From: VFMC01 sp044238435
Lineage (GTDB): Bacteria; Actinomycetota; Acidimicrobiia; Acidimicrobiales; Ilumatobacteraceae
Assembly: GCA_044238435.1 (NCBI GenBank)
Contig: JBIIDH010000028.1
Location: 1-34,201 of the forward strand
Reading direction: 5' to 3'
Length of the DNA stretch: 34,201 bases
Part shown: positions 6,207 to 13,124 of the stretch, one piece after another
Position numbering within the stretch: the first letter of the stretch is position 1
How the letters are laid out: every line of letters begins with the position of its first letter
Translations under genes and position numbers: made by a program
Notes under the pieces: model-generated
Told to the model about the DNA's origin: nothing
Database searches by the model: none
Seen by the model: only the letters and a program-made list of their open reading frames with translations

Positions 6207-9200
6207 ATGCGACCGACCGGTCAGGTGGGTGAGGTGGACCGCGAGTGGGCCGATGCCACTCGCACGGCGCTCGACCGAGCAGGCGTGGGGCGGGCCGTGC
6301 TCGACCGGGTCGGGCCTGTCGTGCCGGCCGGGTACGACGAACTGAACGGACCCGACACAGCGGTGGTCGACCTGGCGCAGGTGGTGGCCCTGTCCGACGG
6401 CCCGGCCGACCTGTCGACCGCGCTCATCCCGTCCACCGATGGTGCCGCTGGCGAGTGGCGTTTCCGGGTGTACCGAGTGGGTGAGGCCATCCCCATCGCC
6501 GACCTGTTGCCGCTGTTCGACCAGCTCGGCCTGCGCGCCATCGACGAGCGCACCTTCGCGTTCGCGCTGGTCGACCAACGGCCGGTGCACCTGCACGACG
6601 TCGGCGTGCGCCTGCCCGCGGGAGCGACGCTCGACGACACCCTGGCCGCCGAGCTGCGCCATGCGTTCGAGCGGCAGCTCACCGGCTCGGTCGAGGTCGA
6701 CGGGTTCAACCGGCTCGTGTTGGCCGCCGGTGTGAGTGCGCGGCAGGTGGAGGTTGTGCGGGCCTATGCGCGTTACCTGCGCCAGATCGGCTTCCCGTTC
6801 AGCCAGCAGTACATCGAGTCGACGGTGGTGCGGCACGGAACGATCACCCGCCTGCTCGTGGCGCTCTTCGAGCAACGCTTCCGTCCCGACGGCACGGTCG
6901 GCGACGAGGCCGCGCTGCGCGCCGACATCGCCACGGCGCTCGACGCGGTGCCGAGCCTCGACGACGACCGCACCCTGCGCGCGCTGCTGGCGCTCATCGA
7001 CGCCACGCTGCGCACCAACGTGTTCCGACCGGGCGACGATGGTGCGCCGTACCGGCCGGTCATGTCGTTCAAGCTCGACCCGGCCAAGGTGCCCGACCTG
7101 CCGTTGCCGAAGCCGATGTTCGAGATCTGGGTGTGCTCGCCACGCGTGGAGGGCATACACCTCCGTGGCGGCCCCATCGCCCGCGGCGGTATCCGCTGGA
7201 GCGACCGGCGCGAAGACTTCCGCACCGAGGTGCTCGGCCTGGTGAAGGCGCAGATGGTGAAGAACGCGGTCATCGTGCCCACCGGCGCCAAGGGCGGCTT
7301 CGTACCGAAGCGACCCACGGCCAACCCGGACGAGTTCCGGGCCGAGGGCGTCGCCTGTTACCGCGAGTTCATCGCCGGGTTGCTCGACCTCACCGACAAC
7401 CTCGTGGGCGGAGCGGTCGTGCCACCGCCGCACACCGTTCGCCACGACGGCGACGACCCGTACCTCGTCGTTGCGGCCGACAAGGGCACCGCCACCTTCA
7501 GCGACACGGCCAACGCCATCTCGGCGCACTACGGGTTCTGGCTCGGCGACGCCTTCGCCTCGGGCGGCAGCGCCGGCTACGACCACAAGGCGATGGGCAT
7601 CACCGCCCGAGGGGCGTGGGAGAGCGTGCGCCGTCACGCACGCTCGCTCGGCAGAGATGCCGACCGCGACCCGCTCACCGTGGTGGGCATCGGCGACATG
7701 TCGGGCGACGTGTTCGGCAACGGCCTGCTGCGCTCGCCGCACGTGCACCTCGTGGCCGCCTTCGACCACCGGCACATCTTCTGCGACCCTGCGCCCGATG
7801 CGGCTGCATCGTTCGCCGAACGGGCCCGGCTGTTCGCCCTGCCGCGCAGCAGTTGGGCCGACTACGACGCCACGCTCATCTCGCCCGGCGGCGGCGTGTT
7901 CCCACGCACAGCCAAGAGCATCGACCTGTCGCCCGAGATGCAGCGGGTGCTCGGGGTCGAGCGCAGCACCTTCACGCCGATCGAACTCATCTCGGCCATC
8001 CTGTGCGCTCCGGTCGACCTGCTGTGGAACGGTGGCATCGGCACCTACGTGAAGGCCGCGACCGAGTCACACGCCGATGTGGGCGACCGGGCCAACGACG
8101 GACTGCGCGTGAACGGCGCCGACCTGCGCTGCCGCATGGTGGGCGAGGGCGGCAACCTCGGCTTCACCCAGCGCGGCCGCATCGAATACGCGCTCGCGGG
8201 CGGCCTGGTGAACACCGATGCCATCGACAACTCGGCCGGTGTCGACTGCAGCGACCACGAGGTGAACATCAAGATCCTCCTCAACGACGTGATGGCGTCG
8301 ACGGGGATGCCCCTCGACGAACGCAACGACCTCCTCGCGTCGATGACCGACGAGGTGGGCGAGCAGGTGCTGGCCGACAACATCGCCCAGACCCTCACGC
8401 TCGCCATCGCTCGCCGACAGGCGCTCGCGATGGTGAACGTGCACGCCCGCTACCTGAACGCCCTCGAGGCCGACGGTTGGATCAACCGGGCGCTCGAGTT
8501 CCTGCCCACCGACAAGCAGATCGCCGAGCGACAGGCATCGGGCACCGGCCTGACCATGCCCGAGTTCGCCGTGCTGTTGGCGTACACGAAGAACGCCAAC
8601 ATCGACATGCTCACCGACAGCACGTTGCCCGACAACCCGTACCTGCGGCCCGAGTTGCACGACTACTTCCCGGCCCCGCTGCGCGAGCGCTTCGCCGTGC
8701 AGATCGATCGGCACCGACTGCGGCGCGAGATCGTGGCCACCCAGGTGGGCAACCAGATGGTGAACATCTCGGGCATCTCGTTCGACCATCGCGTCGCGGA
8801 GGACACCGGTGCTGGTGTGGTCGAGATCACCCGGGCCTGGCTCGCCGCCCGCGATGTGTTCGGTGCTGGCGCACTGTGGGAGCAGATCGAGGCGCTGGCT
8901 GCACCCGGCGAGCTGAGCGGTGTGCGCGTCGAAGTGCAACTGGACTTGTTCCTCGAGCTGCGCCGCATGCTCGAGCGGGTGGTGCTCTGGACGCTGCGCC
9001 ACCGGCGCCCACCGGTCGACATCGCCGCGGTGGTCGAACAGTTCCGCACGCCGATGGCTGCGCTTGCGGTCGGCTTCGACGAGGTGCTCAGCGGACGGAT
9101 GCGCGACCAGGTGTTCGCCGTGGAGGCCAGTCGCCTGGCTGCCGGGGTGCCCGAGCAACTCGCCCAGCGCTCGGCCGCGTGGCCGCTGTTGCACACCGGG

Positions 9201-9578
9201 TTCGACATCGTCGAACTCGCGCAGCGCGAGAGCGCCGACCCGATCGAGGTGGCGCGTAGTTACTGGGCCATGTTCGACACGGTCGAGGTGGGCTGGCTGT
9301 GGGAGGCCATCGGCGCGCTGCCACGCAGCGACCGCTGGCAGACCCAGGCTCGCTCGGCGCTGCGCGACGACCTACTGGCGGTGCTGGCCGACCTGACGGC
9401 CGATGCGCGAGCACTCGGCTCGGTGGCGGCGTGGAGCGCTGCCAACGAGCGCGCCATTGCCCGCACCGGTGCGATGTTCACCGAGATCCGCCGCGCCGAA
9501 CGCTTCGACATCACGGTGCTGTCGGTGGCCCTGCGCCAACTGCGCAATCTCGCCCTCACCACCCACCGCCCCACCTGA
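6207..9578 (+). CDS. NAD-glutamate dehydrogenase, large class, N-terminally short
   Basis: 1123 residues. It oxidises glutamate to 2-oxoglutarate and ammonia with NAD. The catalytic region at about residues 315-370 is typical of the large bacterial class: RGGPIARGGIRWSDRREDF, then LVKAQMVKNAV and PTGAKGGF, carrying the active-site lysines. VVGIGDMSGDVFGNGLL near residue 490 is the dinucleotide-binding site, and a long helical C-terminal domain follows. Large-class enzymes are usually about 1600 residues; here the first ~450, including ACT-like regulatory segments, are absent. No coding remnant lies upstream because a divergent gene starts there. A strong Shine-Dalgarno (GGAGGTGAGG) 9 nt before ATG 6207 supports the start. 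It lies beside gltX. Confidence 0.9.
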   Translation: MRPTGQVGEVDREWADATRTALDRAGVGRAVLDRVGPVVPAGYDELNGPDTAVVDLAQVVALSDGPADLSTALIPSTDGAAGEWRFRVYRVGEAIPIADLLPLFDQLGLRAIDERTFAFALVDQRPVHLHDVGVRLPAGATLDDTLAAELRHAFERQLTGSVEVDGFNRLVLAAGVSARQVEVVRAYARYLRQIGFPFSQQYIESTVVRHGTITRLLVALFEQRFRPDGTVGDEAALRADIATALDAVPSLDDDRTLRALLALIDATLRTNVFRPGDDGAPYRPVMSFKLDPAKVPDLPLPKPMFEIWVCSPRVEGIHLRGGPIARGGIRWSDRREDFRTEVLGLVKAQMVKNAVIVPTGAKGGFVPKRPTANPDEFRAEGVACYREFIAGLLDLTDNLVGGAVVPPPHTVRHDGDDPYLVVAADKGTATFSDTANAISAHYGFWLGDAFASGGSAGYDHKAMGITARGAWESVRRHARSLGRDADRDPLTVVGIGDMSGDVFGNGLLRSPHVHLVAAFDHRHIFCDPAPDAAASFAERARLFALPRSSWADYDATLISPGGGVFPRTAKSIDLSPEMQRVLGVERSTFTPIELISAILCAPVDLLWNGGIGTYVKAATESHADVGDRANDGLRVNGADLRCRMVGEGGNLGFTQRGRIEYALAGGLVNTDAIDNSAGVDCSDHEVNIKILLNDVMASTGMPLDERNDLLASMTDEVGEQVLADNIAQTLTLAIARRQALAMVNVHARYLNALEADGWINRALEFLPTDKQIAERQASGTGLTMPEFAVLLAYTKNANIDMLTDSTLPDNPYLRPELHDYFPAPLRERFAVQIDRHRLRREIVATQVGNQMVNISGISFDHRVAEDTGAGVVEITRAWLAARDVFGAGALWEQIEALAAPGELSGVRVEVQLDLFLELRRMLERVVLWTLRHRRPPVDIAAVVEQFRTPMAALAVGFDEVLSGRMRDQVFAVEASRLAAGVPEQLAQRSAAWPLLHTGFDIVELAQRESADPIEVARSYWAMFDTVEVGWLWEAIGALPRSDRWQTQARSALRDDLLAVLADLTADARALGSVAAWSAANERAIARTGAMFTEIRRAERFDITVLSVALRQLRNLALTTHRPT

Positions 9579-9614
9579 CCGCCCCACCTGACCTCCCCGC
9601 CACCCCTCCCCCAT

Positions 9615-9667
9615 GCAGCGTTTGTGAGCGGGCCGGGGCAGAGCAGGGTTCTGCTCACAAACGCTGC
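9615..9667. repeat. Palindromic repeat copy A
   Basis: GCAGCGTTTGTGAGC (9615-9629) pairs perfectly with GCTCACAAACGCTGC (9653-9667). The 45-bp core is 9619-9663. An alternative inner hairpin GAGCAG-GGTT-CTGCTC (9641-9656) competes with the outer stem. The centre contains GGGCCGGGG, shared with other copies. Confidence 0.9.
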
Positions 9668-9690
9668 GTGGGGCAGCGCCGGACCAGCGG

Positions 9691-9735
9691 TGATTGTGAG
9701 CGGACCCGGGTTGTTGCGGGGTCCGCTCACAAACG
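9691..9735. repeat. Palindromic repeat copy B
   Basis: TTGTGAGCGGACCC (9694-9707) pairs with GGGTCCGCTCACAA (9719-9732), a perfect 14-bp stem with an 11-nt loop containing GGTTGTTGCG. The first three bases of the unit differ from the other copies. It starts exactly 72 bp after copy A, with a 27-bp spacer. Confidence 0.9.
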
Positions 9736-9775
9736 CCTGGGGCTGGGTGGCGGGATCGGGGTGGAGCGCGGGAGG

Positions 9776-9781
9776 TAGCGT
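9776..9781 (+). promoter_or_regulatory. -10 element for gltX
   Basis: TAGCGT, ending 10 nt before the gltX ATG. The same hexamer and spacing precede glnS. A GGAGG at 9771-9775 overlaps the promoter and is too far from the start to act as a ribosome binding site. Confidence 0.4.
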
Positions 9782-9791
9782 TGCCCGGGTC

Positions 9792-11204
9792 ATGGATGCT
9801 CCTCGATTCCGCTTCGCGCCCTCGCCCACCGGCTCGTTCCACATCGGTGGGGCCCGCACCGCGCTGATGAACTGGGCGCTCGCCAAGCGGCTCGGCGGCA
9901 CCTTCATCCTGCGCATCGAAGACACCGACGAGGCCCGCAACCGGCCGGAGTGGACCGAGGGCATCATCGAGGCGCTCGCCTGGCTGGGCATCAGCAGCGA
10001 CGACCCCGCGTTCGAGGGGCCGTACTTCCAGAGCCAGTACGCCCAGCAGCACGTCGACGCGGCGCAGCGCCTGTTCGAGACCGGCCACGCCTACTACTGC
10101 GACCTCACCCCCGAGCAGATCCAAGAGCGCGCCAAGGCCGAGGGCTCGCAGGGCTATGGCGGCTGGTCGCGCGATGCCGGCCTCGGCCCCGGGCCCGGTC
10201 GGGTGCTGCGTTTCCGGGTACCCGCCGGCACCACCACCGTGCACGACGCCGTGCGTGGCGAGGTGCAGTTCGACAACGCCACGATCGAGGACTTCGTGCT
10301 GCTGCGCGGCAACGGCTCGCCGATGTTCCTGCTGGCCAATGTGGTCGACGACCTGACGATGCGGGTCAGTCATGTCATCCGCGCCGAGGAACACCTGCCG
10401 AACACGCCCAAGCAGCAGATGATCTGGGAAGCGCTCGGCCATGCTGCGCCCACATGGGCACACGTGCCGGTGCTGGTGAACGAGCAGCGCAAGAAGATCT
10501 CCAAGCGCCGCGACAAGGTGGCGCTCGAGAGCTATCGCGACGAGGGCTATCTCGCTCCGGCGATGGTGAACTACCTGATGACCCTCGGCTGGTCGCCGCG
10601 GAGTGGCACCGAGATCGTGCCCTGGCAGGTGATCGAGGACGAGTTCCGCCTCGAGGACGTGAACCACTCGCCGGCGTTCTTCGACCTGAAGAAGCTCGCT
10701 GCGTTCAACGGCGAGTACATCCGCGCCCTGTCGCCCGACGAGTTCGCCGCCGCCGCCGAGCCGTGGCTGGCGCAATGGCGGGCCACTCATCCCACTGCGG
10801 TGTGGGACCAGCAGCGATTCGTGGCGATGGCGCCGTTCGTGCAACCCCGTGCCACCACGCTGGCGGAGGCGCCGGGCGTGGTCGACTTCCTGTTCCTGCC
10901 CGAGCCCGAGTTCGACGAGGCCGGCCTCGCCAAGGCGCTCGCCACCGAGGGCGCCGTCGCCCTGGTGGCCGACAGCATCGAGGCGTTCGGCACCTGCCCG
11001 TGGCAGGCCGAGGCCATCAACGCTGCGTTCACCTCCGTGGCCGAGCGTCACGGGCTGAAGATGGGCAAGGCCCAGGCGCCGGTGCGTGTGGCCGTCACCG
11101 GGCGCACCGTGGGCCCGCCGCTGTTCGAGTCGCTCGAACTGCTGGGCCGCGACGAAACGCTGCGGCGCCTCCGGGCGCTGCCACCGAGCGTGCACGTGTC
11201 GTGA
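9792..11204 (+). CDS. gltX: Glutamyl-tRNA synthetase
   Basis: 470 residues, class I aminoacyl-tRNA synthetase charging tRNA-Glu. The first conserved motif is FAPSPTGSFHIGGART, with HIGG (17-20) as the HIGH variant. RIEDTDEAR (41-49) is the glutamate/ATP loop, and KKISKRRDK (234-242) is the KMSKS-like loop. Length and order match bacterial GluRS. A separate GlnRS gene lies 2 kb downstream, so this enzyme need not mischarge tRNA-Gln; whether it is discriminating cannot be decided by eye. The start is the ATG giving MDAPRFRFAPSPTG; no Shine-Dalgarno sequence is properly placed. The stop overlaps the next gene's GTG by 4 nt. Confidence 0.96.
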   Translation: MDAPRFRFAPSPTGSFHIGGARTALMNWALAKRLGGTFILRIEDTDEARNRPEWTEGIIEALAWLGISSDDPAFEGPYFQSQYAQQHVDAAQRLFETGHAYYCDLTPEQIQERAKAEGSQGYGGWSRDAGLGPGPGRVLRFRVPAGTTTVHDAVRGEVQFDNATIEDFVLLRGNGSPMFLLANVVDDLTMRVSHVIRAEEHLPNTPKQQMIWEALGHAAPTWAHVPVLVNEQRKKISKRRDKVALESYRDEGYLAPAMVNYLMTLGWSPRSGTEIVPWQVIEDEFRLEDVNHSPAFFDLKKLAAFNGEYIRALSPDEFAAAAEPWLAQWRATHPTAVWDQQRFVAMAPFVQPRATTLAEAPGVVDFLFLPEPEFDEAGLAKALATEGAVALVADSIEAFGTCPWQAEAINAAFTSVAERHGLKMGKAQAPVRVAVTGRTVGPPLFESLELLGRDETLRRLRALPPSVHVS

Positions 11205-11893
11205 GCGACGCGTTCGTCGCCACCGACACGCCCAGCGATGTCACCCCGGTGGGTGGTATCCCCGTGGTGCGACCGCCGCGACGATGGCTGCGCCGAACCG
11301 TTCTTGCCGGCGTGCTCGTGGCGGTGCTGGCGGCGGGCTATTGCGCGGTGACGCTGTACCAGGTGCATCGCACCGGTCGCACCGATCAGGCCCGACCGGT
11401 CGACGCGATCGTGGTGATGGGCGCGGCGCAGTACGACGGCAAGCCGTCGGCGCAACTGCAGGCGCGCCTCGACCACGTGGTCACCCTATGGTCGCAGGGA
11501 CTGGCGCCCCTCGTGGTGGTGACGGGTGGCAAGCAGCCGGGCGACCGCTTCACCGAGGCCGAGGCGTCGACGGCGTATCTGGTCGAGCGGGGCGTGCCCG
11601 CCGAGGTCATCGTCGCCGAGAACACCTCGCGGAACTCCTACGACGCGCTCGTCGGCGTGCAGAGCCTGCTGGCCGAGCGTGGCGCTACTCGGGTGCTCAT
11701 CGTCAGCGATCCGTTCCACCTGATGCGCAGCCGTCTCATCGCCGAGGAGGTGGGCCTCATTGCGTACACCTCGCCCACCCCCACCACCGTGGTGGTCGGT
11801 CGCCGTGCCTGGCAGCGCGAGTTCGCCGAAGCCGGTGGGGTCGCCCTGGGCCGCATCATCGGGTTCGACCGCTTGCTCGCCCTCACCGGGTGA
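11201..11893 (+). CDS. YdcF/DUF218 family membrane-anchored protein
   Basis: 230 residues. One N-terminal transmembrane helix (about residues 30-50, TVLAGVLVAVLAAGYCAVTLYQV) follows a basic stretch, so the domain should lie outside the membrane. The DUF218 domain shows VDAIVVMGAAQYDGKPS, APLVVVTGGKQPGD, ENTSRNSYD and VLIVSDPFHLMRS, the typical acidic/Asn and DxxH positions. Family members such as SanA, YdcF and ElyC are linked to envelope integrity and polysaccharide metabolism, with unclear chemistry. The GTG start overlaps the gltX stop (GTGA), indicating cotranscription. Confidence 0.85.
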   Translation: MSDAFVATDTPSDVTPVGGIPVVRPPRRWLRRTVLAGVLVAVLAAGYCAVTLYQVHRTGRTDQARPVDAIVVMGAAQYDGKPSAQLQARLDHVVTLWSQGLAPLVVVTGGKQPGDRFTEAEASTAYLVERGVPAEVIVAENTSRNSYDALVGVQSLLAERGATRVLIVSDPFHLMRSRLIAEEVGLIAYTSPTPTTVVVGRRAWQREFAEAGGVALGRIIGFDRLLALTG

Positions 11894-11915
11894 CTCGCCG
11901 ACGGCGCTGTGCCGC

Positions 11916-11921
11916 TACCGT
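11916..11921 (+). promoter_or_regulatory. -10 element for the GlsB/YeaQ-like gene
   Basis: TACCGT, 8 nt before the ATG at 11930, with no Shine-Dalgarno sequence. Confidence 0.35.
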
Positions 11922-11929
11922 TGGATCCC

Positions 11930-12238
11930 ATGATCATCCTCGGCATCATCGGTTTCGGCATCCTCATCGGCGCAGCGGCGCAGTTCATCCTCGGTCGCTC
12001 GGCACGGGGTGTCGACTGGGGGATGGCGTTGGCGGCCGGCCTGATCGGCTCGTTCGTCGGGGGTCTGCTCATCAGCCTGCTGGCGGGCGACGGTCTCGCC
12101 TTCAAGCCCAGCGGCGTGATCGGGTCGATTGCAGGAGCACTCATTGTCACGGGTGTCTGGCAGTGGAAGCGCAACAAGGACGCCGCCGCCCAGCGCGCCG
12201 CTGCGAAGCAGGCGGCGCGGTCGGGTCGCCATCGCTGA
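11930..12238 (+). CDS. GlsB/YeaQ/YmgE family membrane protein
   Basis: 102 residues. The sequence starts MIILGIIGFGILIGAAAQFILG and has two further helices (GMALAAGLIGSFVGGLLISLL and GVIGSIAGALIVTGVW), the usual three-helix glycine-rich pattern of transglycosylase-associated proteins. A basic, alanine-rich C-terminal tail (QWKRNKDAAAQRAAAKQAARSGRHR) is longer than usual. The family is often stress-induced; the molecular role is unclear. ATG 11930 is chosen over GTG 11909 because the helix begins there. Confidence 0.8.
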   Translation: MIILGIIGFGILIGAAAQFILGRSARGVDWGMALAAGLIGSFVGGLLISLLAGDGLAFKPSGVIGSIAGALIVTGVWQWKRNKDAAAQRAAAKQAARSGRHR

Positions 12239-12269
12239 CCGCAACCGGGTGGGGAGCCACCGGCGTGGT

Positions 12270-12278
12270 TGGTACACT
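12270..12278 (+). promoter_or_regulatory. Extended -10 promoter of the tRNA genes
   Basis: TGGTACACT, an extended -10 (TG-N-TACACT), 27 nt upstream of tRNA-Gln. It is the best sigma-70-like element in the gap between 12238 and 12306. Confidence 0.45.
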
Positions 12279-12305
12279 CGCCGGTCGATACCTCCGGGTC
12301 TCCGG

Positions 12306-12377
12306 TGGGGTGTGGTGTAACTGGCAACACAGCAGATTCTGGTTCTGTTATTCAGGGTTCGATTCCTTGCACCCCAA
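12306..12377 (+). tRNA. tRNA-Gln (anticodon CTG)
   Basis: Complete cloverleaf. Acceptor TGGGGTG (12306-12312) pairs with CACCCCA (12370-12376). D-stem GTGT/ACAC; anticodon stem GCAGA/TCTGT with loop TTCTGGT, giving CTG at 12339-12341; T-stem CAGGG/CCTTG with loop TTCGATT. The first pair is the weak U1-A72 typical of tRNA-Gln. The discriminator is A. CCA is not encoded. It reads CAG codons and lies near glnS. Confidence 0.95.
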
Positions 12378-12384
12378 CTCGATC

Positions 12385-12412
12385 CGAACGCCGGCCTCCG
12401 GGCCGGCGTTCG
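12385..12412 (+). terminator. Hairpin after tRNA-Gln
   Basis: CGAACGCCGGCC (12385-12396) pairs perfectly with GGCCGGCGTTCG (12401-12412) around a 4-nt loop, followed by GCGTTTCC. The 12-bp stem is strong but the T-run is short, so it may serve as an RNA-processing barrier or a partial terminator between the tRNAs. Confidence 0.7.
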
Positions 12413-12493
12413 GCGTTTCCGACCCATGCTGCCTTCGGCCCGTCCGGCCGGTTGGTGCCGCCCGGCCGGGTTGGTAGTGTGCTGGGGCTGCTC

Positions 12494-12566
12494 GGCCCGT
12501 TCGTCTAGAGGCCTAGGACACCACCCTCTCAAGGTGGCGGCACGGGTTCGAATCCCGTACGGGCTG
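12494..12566 (+). tRNA. tRNA-Glu (anticodon CTC)
   Basis: Complete cloverleaf. Acceptor GGCCCGT (12494-12500) pairs with ACGGGCT (12559-12565), starting with a G-U pair. The D-arm is GTCTAGAGGCCTAGGAC; anticodon stem CCACC/GGTGG has loop CTCTCAA with CTC at 12528-12530; the T-arm contains GGTTCGAATCC. Discriminator G; no encoded CCA. It reads GAG codons and is the substrate of the GluRS encoded 1.3 kb upstream. Confidence 0.97.
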
Positions 12567-12585
12567 CAAATGAAACATCAGGTCG

Positions 12586-12607
12586 GAGGCCCTCGCAAGG
12601 GGGCCTC
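12586..12607. terminator. Hairpin after tRNA-Glu
   Basis: GAGGCCC (12586-12592) pairs with GGGCCTC (12601-12607), followed by TTG. It lies between tRNA-Glu and the stop of the convergent minus-strand gene (12630) and could end transcription from either side. Confidence 0.6.
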
Positions 12608-12629
12608 TTGCCGTTCCAGGCCGCAAGCG

Positions 12630-13124
12630 TCAGCGGATGATGCGACCCCAGGTGACGGCGTTCTGCAGCAACAGGAGTCGGCTGCGGTCGTCCGCTCGCC
12701 ACGACGAGATCACGCCGCTGCCGAGGCGGTTGTGATGGATCATCGGATAGCTGGTCATCAGGTCGCCGATGCGCTCGGGTGGCACCCACATCAGTCCGCA
12801 TCCGCCGCCGCAGCCGCAGCGGTCCCACACCACCAGCGGGGTGCCCTCCAGGAACTGGCGCGCCTCGACCGGGTTCATCACATCGTCGAGTTCGGTGTAG
12901 ATGCGGCCGATGCGGTCGCGGAACGTCCCGTTGGCCTGCACGCCTGGACGCCATGGCGTCCGCTTGCGGCGCTTGGGTCGCGGCGTGGCCAATTGCGACA
13001 CCGACGTGATCGAGGGGGCCTCGTCCTCCTCGTCGCCGTCGACGTCATCCGGCCGGTCGTAGACGAGTGGGCTGTCGTCGTCGTCGGGAGGTCGGTGCGG
13101 GCCGTGCGGCCGGTACAGCGCCAT
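12630..13124 (-). CDS. Small Cys-rich protein coupled to glnS
   Basis: 164 residues, beginning MALYRPHG. The first ~60 residues are disordered and very acidic (PPDDDDSP, GDEEDEAP), then a basic cluster (PKRRKRT). A compact C-terminal domain carries WDRCGCGGGCGLMWVPPERI, four close cysteines-and-glycines suggesting a metal site. I do not recognise the family. The ATG shares one base with the glnS stop (TGATG), so it is almost certainly translated after glnS on the same message. An upstream in-frame ATG at 13151 would lie inside glnS. Confidence 0.7.
   Translation of the reverse strand: MALYRPHGPHRPPDDDDSPLVYDRPDDVDGDEEDEAPSITSVSQLATPRPKRRKRTPWRPGVQANGTFRDRIGRIYTELDDVMNPVEARQFLEGTPLVVWDRCGCGGGCGLMWVPPERIGDLMTSYPMIHHNRLGSGVISSWRADDRSRLLLLQNAVTWGRIIR

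Noticed and set aside
6081..7775. Long minus-strand open frame antisense to NAD-GDH
   Set aside because: Low-complexity Arg/His/Val-rich shadow without domains; the plus-strand catalytic motifs are decisive.
9615..9735. CRISPR-like reading of the repeats
   Set aside because: Only two units per site, each a full palindrome, with no array and no cas genes.
9641..9735. The palindromes as simple terminators for NAD-GDH and queF
   Set aside because: No T-run follows either stem on either strand, and the paired 72-bp geometry is not explained by termination, although they could reduce read-through.
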